A stretch of DNA of 64,000 nt from Anastrepha obliqua (lineage: Eukaryota > Arthropoda > Insecta > Diptera > Tephritidae), in the NCBI RefSeq assembly GCF_027943255.1, contig NC_072893.1:34618001-34682000 (forward strand), read 5' to 3'. Shown piece after piece: positions 1-12,500 of this stretch. Made by a program: the position numbers and the translations under genes. The first letter of the stretch is position 1; each line of letters starts with the position of its first letter. The notes below the pieces were generated by a model that saw nothing but the letters and a program-made list of their open reading frames with translations, ran no database searches and had not been told where the DNA came from.

Positions 1-380
1 GTTAGCGAATGCGGAATGCGGCACTCATTGTGCACACAGCTTTCTGAAACCCAATACTTCATCCAAAATATTGCATACACTGCCACTTACATCAATGAGA
101 TGCCTAGGACTTCTACTAAATCTCCTTCAGTCACCCAACGATTTTCTGTATTCTTTCTATGATTTCTGGCGTTGTTTCTGTTTTTGGACGTCCTTGATGT
201 GGATCATCTTGAAGGCTTTTTTACGACCACGTTTAAATTTAGCAAGCCAACTTTCTACTATACTAATTTATGGCGAAAATTCCTTATACACTTCCAAAAT
301 TCGTTCATAAATTTCCTTAGCTTTTAAACCTTCCAAAAATAAAAATTCAGCCACTGCACGATACTTGATTATTTTCATTG
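1..380 (-). mobile_element. mariner transposase N-terminal remnant
   Basis: Read on the minus strand, a start at 380 is followed by a helix-turn-helix-like stretch (AVAEFLFLEGLKAKEIYERI, then WLAKFKRGRK). Further in, other frames give GSVCNIL and EVLGFRKLC. These are the N-terminal DNA-binding motifs of mariner transposases. Stops and frame changes break it, and the rest lies beyond the window edge. It sits just upstream of the myotubularin gene. Dead copy; family-level call only. Confidence 0.6.
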
Positions 381-544
381 TATGTGCTTTATCGATGTGC
401 TTTATCGAAAAACAAGCCAGACATAAATTTATTTTTTCTCTGCAAAGTGTTTATTTCCTTAAACGCCAATCGGCTTTATTTATAAAAAAGTACAAATTAA
501 CTACAAATCTAATAAAATGTTTCCTTTACTTATTTTTCTTGCAG
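381..544 (+). other. intron sequence ahead of the first coding exon of the myotubularin gene
   Basis: AT-rich sequence ending in a pyrimidine tract and TTTTTCTTGCAG at 533-544. The acceptor lies four bases before the first ATG, so a non-coding 5' exon and the promoter are expected upstream, outside this window. Confidence 0.55.
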
Positions 545-548
545 TTAA

Positions 549-3500
549 ATGGAAGTATCGGATGGATCACCACCTCCTTCATTGTGCATTGTACGAGCCG
601 CTGAATTTTTCCCAAAATCAGAAATGGAGAAGGAAGATACACAGTTGACAGTTCCCTTTCAAGAACGTTAGTACTTTTGCATCTTTGCTACTTTCTAAAA
701 TATAAATGAAGCTTTTCGTTTTCTTATACCTGCAGTTGCTGGAGAATCTGTCAAATATCTGGGTCGTACTGACGATGGTGTATTGGCGCTCTCTACATAC
801 CGCATATTCATGCTTAAAAACTCTACCAACTCAGAGACATCCGTGCCGCTGGGACTGATCGAGAGTGTACAAACACGTGACCTGTTTCAATTAATTATAA
901 ATTGCAAGGACGCTAGTACAGTTAAATGTTCCTTTGAAACAGCTGAGCAGTGCGCCGAATGGCAGCGACGTATTCAGTTGTCTGTGGGTGTGCCGGAAAC
1001 ATTAGAATCACTTTTCGCATTTCCCTTCCACTCATATATGTGTGATGCGATTAGCATACAGAATGGCGATGTTGTTGGCAGATTAGCCGCTGGAGGCGTC
1101 ATTGACAATTCTACCGAGTACCTGGAACGCCTACAACGTGCCTCCCGCGATGACGAAGACTTTATGCGCGAAGTCGAACGACTCGGTTTCGATTTAAATG
1201 GCGCGTGGCGTATTTCCAAAGCGAATGAAGAGTTCAAATTGTGTCCTTCGTATCCGCAAAAATTGCTGGTGCCGGGTTGCATATCGGACGAAATGCTCAA
1301 TGAAGTGTCGAACTTTCGTGGTTCGCGGCGTCTGCCAGCCGTGGTGTGGCGTCATCGGAAATCGGGCGCAGTGATTGCGCGTTGTAGTCAACCAGAGGTC
1401 GGCTGGTTTGGTTGGCGCAGTACCAAAGACGAACAACTACTCAAAGCTTTGGCCGATGCTTGTGCCTTTGACAGAGGCGAGCAGATGCGCCGTCTAATGC
1501 AGTCCACCAATCCTGGGCTATTGATGACTTCCGGCGAGAATTCACCCTCAAGCGGTGAGAACAGTCATGAGGAAGTTGCGCTGGACGAAGTGCGGGTACG
1601 TTAAAATACAAAATGTATTCAGTTGTGTATATTCAATCACAATTTTTTTTTCTTTTCCCTTTTTGCTATTAGAAAATTCTCATTGTGGATGCGCGTAGCT
1701 ACGCATCCGCTGTAACGAATCGAGCACGCGGTGGTGGTTGCGAATGCATTGAATATTATCCGTGTGCGGAAATTGAATTTATGAATCTGGGTAACATACA
1801 CGTCATACGAAGGAGTTTCCATGCGCTCAGACAACTGTGCGCTTCCCCACCAGATTGTCCCAAGTAAACTTTGAATGGCTTTTGTTGCATTGCGTGTTGG
1901 CTTTAAATTGAGCGAATTTTTCTTTTCGTTAGCTGGTTAGGTTTACTCGAGAAGACGATGTGGCTGCAGCATCTCTCGGGATTATTGGCTGCTACCGTAA
2001 CCGTATGTCATGCCATCGAGAAGAAAGGTCGGCCAGTATTGGTACACTGCTCTGATGGATGGGATCGCACGCCACAAATCGTGGCCACAGCAGAACTGTG
2101 CTTGGACCCTTACTATCGCACTGTAGAGGTAATGACATACGATTTTCATTATATTGTAAACAAATTAAAAAACAGATTGAGTCTTCTATATTATAAATGC
2201 GCATACTCGTGCAACTAAAATTGGTAATTATTTCTTTTTTAGGGTTTCCGCGTATTAGTCGAACGTGAATGGCTAAGTTTTGGCCACAAATATTCTGATC
2301 GCTGTGGTCATGGGCCCGGTTCTGATGAGCTAAATGAAAGATGTCCTGTTTTTTTACAATGGCTGGATTTGGTGCATCAAATACACAAACAATTCCCATG
2401 CAGTTTTGAATTCAACATGGCTTACTTGGTAATTTGCAAAATTACAGCAAAATTGTACGTGTGTACAAATTAATTTATGATATTATCTCCTATTTCAGAT
2501 AAAATTAGCACAACATTCGCATTCATGTCTATTTGGTACCTTTCTGTGCAACACCTACAAGGAGCGATTGGAAAAGTCAGTATTTGAGCGTACATACTCA
2601 GTATGGCCTTTTCTTTCAGGCCCAATGTATAAAAATCCACTATACTTACAAAACAGAGATGCGGTAAATTCAAATATGAATACTTAAATGCATATGCTTT
2701 GAATAAAATTCCTATATCTCTTTCCACATAGGTAATTTGGCCTGCGCATCATGTAAGAGACTTATACCTATGGACTGATGTTTATTTGGGCAGCTTGGGT
2801 AATCAAAATAGCATTGATTTTCCTAATAATAGTAACGAAAGTGTGCAGGGATCGATCAGTAAGTTTTTTCTGCTATTTTATCATAATTTTACGTATAAAT
2901 TGTAAAACAAAAATATATCTATTCAAGGTCCTATGACAAAAACACGTTCATATGGTGATTTAATCTCAGCGAACATTATGCAAAGTGGAATATCACGTCG
3001 TTCGAGCGACCCAAACATGACTGTGGAACCGAAGTAAGCTATACTATCCTGCTGTTCTACTCTGTGTATGCAGATCATTTAATTTATAAGAGAAGTTTTT
3101 ATATGGTCGATTAGTAATCGCAAGGATATAAGTCAGCTAGTAGAAAATAGCTTAACTTCCAGTAGTGGAGGAGGATTAAAAAATGCTGACCAATCACCGT
3201 GAACATATTTCTTATGTTCCCACTGCAGTCGGTTGTACATTGCCGGAACGACCCAGATTCATATCCGGCCAAAGGCTCTCAGCCCAACAGCATTCCCCAC
3301 ACATATATGTGGAATATTTATGCGTCTACAAGTTAGGTTAGATTAGGTTGGCTTGGCTGGATGAAAGCCATCACATATGTAGACCTATTGGTCCTTAGTG
3401 GTACCAGATGGAGCTTGACCCTTACGTTTTCTTGTAATAGGCTTCTTGTAATAAGACTGCGTCTTTTTCGAATCTAAGTAAACTCTGAAGCTCTAACCCC

Positions 3501-6500
3501 AAGAGACATTCTAACCTCTCATATTGTAGAGCACCTAAACATTTCATTCGGGTCTAGCTAATGCAGGGCAAGAACATAGAAGGTATGAGAAGATGGTGAG
3601 AGTTTCCCTCACTTCTAGTTCATTATAAAATATGCAGCTATCATTGTTTGCTATTCCCATCTTGTATGCGTGTGCCGCTAACAAACTGGCCTGTCAGTAT
3701 ACCTACGACAGTTCTACTTTCCTTTCTAGATAGGGCTGTATTCTATGTACACATGATTTTTGCGGTATTACAAGTGGCTAGATTATTCCATCTCCTGTCT
3801 ATCCGTGTTTTCATGTCCGCAGCGAAGTCATTGTATACCGTATTTAAAGGTTTCAGTATGTTGTTTTCTTGTTCGAATTGGCAATCTCATCTACAATTTC
3901 GTTTCCTGCAATGCCTTTAAGTCCGTGTACCGAATAGATGTGTAACCGTCTGTCTGCGGCTAGTCTCTCTATGGTTTCCCTAGTCCTAAGAACGTTTTTA
4001 GAAGAAATTTCATATTGCCGCTTGACTGTCAACGTATATATTTATGTTGGAGTTTCTCGATGTCCTTGCTAGTGCCATTTCTGCAGCCTTTCCTACCGCA
4101 AAGATTTCTGCTTGAAAAATGTATGCTTCTACAACAACAGCAACATATTTCATATGATCTCCATAAATTTTAGACATACTTTATTTGATATTTTATTTTA
4201 GCTTAACTTTGGCTACGAATTCGGAAAACAACTCCATTGCGGATACGCAATCCGAACGTGAAGATTCGCCAGACAACGTAAATGATACAATACAAAAAAT
4301 ACAAAATCTCACCATGCAACTAAATAACCAGGACAAGGTAAACTACTTTAACGGTGGAAAACCTATAGACGAATTGTCAAAGGAAGAACGAAAAGAACTG
4401 AACGATAATGTAACGGACGTTGAAAATGCTATTGAAGACATGTTTCAGCACGATAAATCTAAAAACTGCAACGATATGTTGTCAATGGGTTCAAACAGTG
4501 CTCCACTTGAGGAGGAGCCCGAGCCAAACATTTTCAATTCAAACGAAATTGACATTACGCATAAAATAACTGATGTTCAAAATACTACATATAACGGCAC
4601 TGAGGTGGATGGTGTGAGTCAGAATGAGAATGTGAATGCTGCTTTGGTGGCCACAGAGATTAGAGATTCGGGAGGTGGTAACAAATTAGATATGTACAAG
4701 AAGTGCATGAACGAGGATCTGATGTTGAGCGTCAATTTAGGTGGTGAGTATTAGTGGAACTTTTAAGCTACCGCAAACGTGTATTAATTTTATTCTGAAC
4801 TTCATTTCTATGTTAGATGTAAGCTACGATGTTGACGGTACTGCTACAAGTGTAGCAGATGAGCGGCAGAATATTTGGCATGGCTCGATCAATACCAGCA
4901 CAGATACCTTAGTGCCGATAGAGAGAAGGCAAAATAACGATTGTAGCGAAATTAAAACATTTGCCACGAAAGAAATTGATGTTGCCGATGGTTTTGGTTC
5001 GCCAGAAAGATTGTCCACAACGTCTGACAAAACGGAACTTGGCTTAACCTCTCCATATGTTTTATTGAAACAAGAGGTATTCAGTTTAGATTGATTGCGA
5101 ATATTTTCAAGTGAGATAAAATGATATTTAATATTACATTACCATATTTTAGCGCAAAACTGCATCAACCTGTAATACCAATGGAAATAGCATTGGCGTC
5201 AATGGCGTACAAAACAGTATTTTACCAAAAGTTCATGGCGTCAGTAGCACCTCGAATCGTTCAAATATCTTGTCAACTTCATCTAGTAATGCCTCCGTCT
5301 CTTCTACATCGTCTTCACTCAATAACTTAAATAATATTAGAAACAGCAACAATAGCCTCGCAACAACTACGACCACACCAGATAGGAATTGTGACAATAA
5401 AAGCGGGAATGAAGCTGATATCGATGATCCCGACATCGATGACGACGATGCTGCTGATCCATTTCCAAATACTCATGCGCATTCCAGCGATTCCATGAAT
5501 GAAAGCATCATCATTTTGCCAGAGCATCGAAAATTGGAAATATCTGTAAGTGGCAAATGCCAGACAATCTCGAATAACGGGGTATCATTGCCGACGACAC
5601 CAACTGGTTTTGCAACTATGAGTGGTGGTGGTCATGGGGAGATCGGTATGGTAGGTGGTGCAGCCACACAACGTCGACGACGCACTTCATCGTCAAACTC
5701 CAATCCAAATCGCTACTTCGATGGCATTAACATAAAACTAGCCAATGGAAGGTAAGCAAATGCATGCATCAATTCCATTTACTATAAAATTTCATGTTTT
5801 TTTTATTTTTATTATATTCCATTTAGCACAACACGGTTTTCTCTGCCTGGTGCACGATCTTTGCCAATGACACCGCCCGCACAACAGGAACGACCACAAA
5901 TTACAATTTCCTGTCCAGACGGATTGGCGCATGCGCTGAGTGAACAAAATCTGCGACTACAACAAATTGTGCTTGAACACAAGGTAAGCAAAGGGTCAAT
6001 GTTTAAATTTAAATGAGTGATTTTATTCAAATTATCAGGAATTTTTTGTGTCGCTAAACGAAATTAAAAAAATTTAAAAAATTCTAAATAATTATATTTA
6101 TTTTTTATTAATACAATTTTTTCTGTAACATTGTGATTTTAGGTGCGCGAGGATGTATTGTTGCGCGAAATTCATGACATGCGTATGGCATTACTTAAGA
6201 AAATATGTCCTAGCTGTAACGTTGCACAAACAAACGCCAACGATGAACAGGTAAGGAACTGACAGCTGGAGTTAATAATATTTACCTTTAGTTGCACTCT
6301 GCAAAGAACAAGATGATCAACATTGATCGGGTGGGATAGCAAACAGTGGTGACGTTTTTCGTATGCAAATCGAAATGTTACTAGGTTTTATTTTTTAAAT
6401 ATCGGGCAGTCGATTGAAAATCAAAATATATAATAGTACAACCGAAAAAATTTATCAAAAATACTTCACTCTTAAAAAAATGTCTATTTTTTAATACTAG

Positions 6501-9500
6501 ATTTGCACACACTAAATACTAGATGAAACACAGACATGTTTGTAAGAAAATAGTTTCGATGTTTGTTTTGGCATTCAACATCGCATTACTCAATGATAGT
6601 TAAAAATAATATTTTGTAGTGTTCCAATTTTAAAGCATTAATAATCACGTATTTTCGAAAATTACCCTGAATTGCTTTGGTGCTCTTAAGGGGTTACATG
6701 GGTTTCGTCGGGTAAAAAAAGGCCTATTTTCAATATTTTTTGTTTCTATGTAAAAAATTATTTATTTTATTCAAACTTTTTTATGTCTTATAGATACATA
6801 CATATTTAAATAATAATTTCTGAAATTTTCAAAACAAAAAAATTAAAACTCCTCCATTGTGACGTCATTTTCGGTGACCCCTCTAAAAAAAAGGTGCGTC
6901 CGCGTTGGAAACATAACTCCTGACAGGCTCATCATCATGAAAAAACAAAAATAAGTGTTTTAGTTAAGACCATAAACTCGTGTTTGAACGAAGGAAAGAA
7001 AAAAAAAGTAAAAATTGGAGTTTTGGCAGACATTTTTGCAAAAAAAAAGAAAATTTCGGTAAAATTTGCTTGACATTTTGTTTTTTTTTTTTTTAATAGT
7101 TTTAAATGAAAAAAAGAACAAAATCCTTCGTTCAAGCACGAGTAAATTGTATTTCGAACACCTGTGTAAAAATTCATCAAAATCGGTTGAGTAGTTTTCG
7201 AGAACATTTGACAACCGACTTTGAAAACACGGTTCCGAAAAAACGCGCTTAAAGTTTTGAGTAACAATAAAAGTGGCTTGGAGCGCACACATTCCAAAGG
7301 CTGTATTTCCGAATTTATTATTCGGATCGACTTGAAAATTAAGGATAATATTCCTGAGAAGTTGTAGAAATTAATAAACAAAAAAAAAATAAATCGATTT
7401 TTTGAACCAACGAAACCCATGCAACCCTTAATTAAATTAACAGCCAATGTTAGGCTAGGTTAGGTTAAACTGGCTAGCCAAAGCCATGCAGAGATCATTT
7501 TGGTCCATAGCGATACCAGATCAGAGCCCTTTTTTTAGCGAAAATATGCGTCACTCAAGATGCACGTACTGTTCGCGAATTTCAGGAGTCGCCCAAGCTC
7601 CAATTCAAGAATAGATTCTAGTATAAATAAATATGTATTTATTCATAATTTGTACGAATACCCTTTATTGGGTATTTGGCCGAGCTACTCCTCCAACTTG
7701 CTGTCTGCATCTTGATATTGTTACAGAAATGGAGGTGGCGGGACCTGTAGTTTTATGCCGCCTCCGATTGGCAGATGGTCTTTTATATGAGAAGCATTTT
7801 TTTTCATGGCGAGAGCCCATCGTTTAAAAAAGCAAAAAATCCTTTTCTATCATTTGCTGGTTCATGCCCACAGTGGGTTTCGGTCCTAACGAATGGTAGT
7901 CACGCACAAAACCATTGATAGTAAAAAATCGCATGTGCCCCACCTCTGGGTCCCAACTCTTAAAAAATGTAATGTAGGTTTTCTCATTATCCATTGAACA
8001 TAGATTTTGTTTTGATGGGGTTTTCCAATAAAGGCCAGTCGAAAGAGGATAAAATAATCCTTGCGTGGCATTAATAAAATTAATTTTTTTATTTGAAAAG
8101 TCCATGCATACCATTATGTATGGAATCAGACATCGTTTTCCACTAGAGCCAACCATCCCCTCAAATCGTTTATAGCAAAGTTTTATCATCTGCATATGCT
8201 GTTCAATCGAATAACTTGCCATGGTGATTTGGCATCAGCGACTGATTAATAAACAGTTTAACGGGTGTCACCAAAACATCATAACCATCACAGCCTATCA
8301 ATATGAACCTGTTCTTTTTAGACCACCATATATAAAATAACCCAGGAGTTTTAATAAGAACGAAAAATTGTGTTGACCCTAAATTAAAATTCATAAATTT
8401 TGCAGTCAATATTCTGAGTTTACTATCATCACTTTAAAGATGCTCCCCACATTTTTTCGGGCTTCCTATGCAAATCTTAAAACTATTGCACCAGCGTTGA
8501 TCTACTTACATTTTTTACTTTACAAACCGAAAAAGGTATTGGCACAGTGTATGTAGGAAGATAAAAGATGCGCACTGAGTGTCGTGAATAGCTGTGGCTG
8601 TATTATATAATATATTTATTATTATATTTTTCCGCAAGTCATACATATATATATGTTCATGCATACGTTACATAAATAATTATGAGAGAAGTATTTGAAT
8701 AATTATCGAAAATCGAGCAGCAATAATTAATCTCTTATGGCAACCTCGCAGTAGAGTAGAAAGCTTTAATGCAAATTAATAGGTCTCCTCTTTTCGCTAA
8801 CCATTAGCAAGTGGTAAATAGATGAAGCAACTGGTATAAATGAACATATCCTGGTAACGCTAGAATAGAAATGCCTAAACAAACGCTTCAAAACGCCAAG
8901 ATAGAAAATTGCATGGACGGTTTGGCCCATTGGCACGAACTCCTTGTGAACAATTCCCTTGGAATCGTAAAAACAAATGAGCATCGACTTGATTTTTGAC
9001 TTCTCCAAACGCGATTTTTTGGGTGGTGGCTCGTTGTTGTTGTTGTAGCAGCATAAACTTTCCCTATATTTACATACGGGGAATGCTGCTGGAGTGACAG
9101 TCCTTGGCCGGATATAAATCCGGGTCGTTTCGGTAACGTAAAACCGACTGTCGTGTAAACGGTGGTGGCTCGTCTTGGGCCTGCCATTCCGACACTTTGA
9201 CGCTTAATTTCAGGTACATGTTGGAAACACCACGATCCATCACCAGTTACAATGTTGTAAAGGAAGTTCCCGTCTTTTCTCGCCTCTTTAATGAGGTTTT
9301 TCGAATGTTGAATTCTGAGTAATTTTTGGTTCTACGGAATGAAACGTGCACAGACCTTTCGTAAGCCCAAATGATCAGTTAAAATGCGATAAATCGATGT
9401 TTTAGAGATATTCAACTCCGATTCCATGAATCTGAACCATCATTTCGGTTCATTTTTGATAAAACTACGAACAATTTCGATGAAGTTTTATTATTACCGA

Positions 9501-12500
9501 TTTTTGGCGGCCCGTATGTTTATTGTAATTTATGTCCTCACAACCATTTCTTAAACGTGTAAACCACTCATGAACTCTAGCACGAGATAGACAATCATCG
9601 CCATAAACTTTTTTTATCAAATCAAATGTTTCAGTAAATGCTTTACCGATTTTTTAAAACAAAATTTGATACTAGCTCTTTGTTCGAAACTAATTTTTGT
9701 ACCGATGACACAAACATACTGACACTTCAGACGCAATAACTTCGCTTCCACTGAACCGAATGGCACCAAGCCTTCACTGAAAGTCAGCTAGGGATGTAAT
9801 CCAACGCACTCATGAAAAAAATGGCGCTATCAAAAACATTTTTATGACGCCAGTCTTGTTTATTTTGGACTTCACCTTATAGTTTGCGGAAATTCATTAT
9901 TTTTGATTAAAATTTTTGCACAAATGGTTTACCAAGAGGTAAAGGGCAATGCTACGTCTACTAACATGACGGTCAACTTCGATTGTTTCTGTGATTTTAT
10001 CGACATTTTCGTTAACATCAAAAATGCCTAGATGGAATCGACGAAACCAAAATTGCACATAATAAGCTGTAACAGTATCGGGACCATAAACACCATTCAC
10101 AAACTCACACATTTTCGCCTTTAACAAAAAAAAACTGTAAAATATAAATGTACAGGTATTCTTTTTGTTGACTTCCATTGGTAACACCCTGTAACTCACT
10201 ACTGAATGGAACAAAGAAAACACAGCAAACACACCCTGTAACTCACTACTGAATGGAACAAAGAAAACACAGCAAAGCAATTTTTTAGTGTGAAATGTCA
10301 ACTTCACCACGAACACAAACTTTAAATTGTTTGATCAATACTTTACGAGATATCGATCACTACAGCCATCTACCGAGAAAATAATGGATTTCTGTTTCCC
10401 GAAACTACTTGTAAGGTCTTTGTAGAGTATACGAAGTGATTCAATATTTGTAGTTTTTTCTTTTTATATTATTCATGAAGTGTGCCAATGCTTTTTTCGG
10501 TTTGTGTACATACAGTCAGCGTCAAAAGAAAGTGTACACCACATATTGATAAGTTTTAACTATACATTTATTTATTTTGTAGTTTCATTTATTTTTTTTT
10601 TTTGTAATTTAATTTTTTTTTTTTATATAGCTCATATTACAACTAAAGCCACATAAAGCAAATTTGTAAAAAGTCAGCAAATTTTCATCAAAATTTTTAA
10701 CTTTTTGCTCAGAATTTTTAGAAAAACTTGGGGCATTGAATTTTTGTGCAATAAAGTGCAAGTTTCAAGTTGTTCGAAAATCGTGTTGATTTTTGACAAT
10801 TTTTTCTGCTGACGGTGTTGGGTGTTTTCTTCTATATAAAAAAGTGAAATAAGCGTTAAATGGAGAAAATGCAAAAGATCGCAACCGAAAACAAAATCTA
10901 CTATACGAAAATTTAATTAGCTATGAAATTGCACATTGCATTTGAAATTTTTTCCAAAAAAAGAGTAATAAGTTTAAAATTCTGAAGAAAATTCGGCGAA
11001 TTCTTAGACATTTTATACAAAGTTTGAAACTTTGTTTTACCTGGTATTTGTTGTAGTATGAACTGTGTTTTTAAATGAATGAATAGGAACAACTTGTCAA
11101 TATGTGGTGTACACTTTCTTTTCATGTTGACTGTATACATATACATATGTAGTTGCATATGTATAAATATGTGCATATATTAGTACATACTTCTATCTAC
11201 TACACCCAATCAAGGTAGATGAGCTGTTAGTTAGCAGACGTAAAATATTTGAACGTACCAGATGCCAACTCTTAAGTGCTAGATCGTGTAAGAAGTGCAA
11301 ACTACTGCAACAACAGCAAATGCGACAACAACGACCCCACAAGCTACATCATCGTTTGCAACGTTACAACACCACGCTCGACCACCATTATCGACTGCTC
11401 TCCCGTTATCGTTATTGTCATTGCCATTGCCAAAACAGTTACAACCAGCGTAGACGCCATCACAGTTTCAGTTGTAGCCTTTGCTATAGCAACGAAGATG
11501 ATTTGCTGACAGACGACGATAATGACGTCGCAGTGACGACACTAATTCGCAATTGTAGTTGCGATTGCGGTGATAGCAATAGTTCCTTGTCGGCGGTTAG
11601 TTTGTGAATTTGGTTTTTTGATTTTCCTTACATTGTTTAAAAACTTGGTGTACCGTCTATGGCGGTTACTTGCTTATCGCAATAATGAAATAGTATATCG
11701 ATATAGAATAATCAGTATTTTGCAGTTTTATACATACAGTATTGACGAAAACTTAAACTTAAGGGGTCCCGGTGGTCTAGAGCTTTAGGATATTTTCAAG
11801 AATTTGTTTTTTACAAATAAAAATGAAAAACGATATTTAAATTTTTGGGCTTTTTATTTGACTCCTTTTACATACAAAAATGAAAAAAAAATTAAATTTT
11901 TATATTTTTATTCCTTTATTATTCCACTTGGGAACATAGGGCTTCAACAAAACATTTAAATCTTACTCTGTTAACCGCTGTTCTCTTTACGACATCCCTT
12001 TAATTTTAATAATTTAAAAAATGGCGCTGAAGTTGAGCCTCCCGAAAAATTGTACCTGGACGGTGTTGTCCTCTTTTGGCTCTTCTATATATCTAAAACA
12101 CAAAAAAAATATTAATCAGTATGACTGTAGCTATGTCCCGTACTATGTAGAATAAAAGAAATTTACAAAATGGCGGGTTTTGTATTTGACACTCTTAAAA
12201 TCCGGTTTTTTTCAGTTTTTTTTATCAAAAAATACGAAATAATTGAAATAATAATATGATTCTAGTACGAGCGATAGCCATTGATGTTGTGAACAACATA
12301 TTAAAATTGTAGACGATTCGCTTGAATAGTTTCTTTTTTTTTGTTTTGACAACACCAGGCCGAAAAAGTAGTTTCGATATAAATGAGTTTAACCCTTAGA
12401 ATACTGATAGCATAAAGGACGGAGTGGGGTCACTAAAGTCCCCCACACAAAAATTTTTTCGTTTTGTTTATAAGTTGGCATATTAATATTACAAAGACTG

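Noticed and set aside
6935..7447. 170-codon minus-strand frame
   Set aside because: Lies inside TTAA element 1 and is Phe/Lys-rich from T and A runs; no transposase motif.
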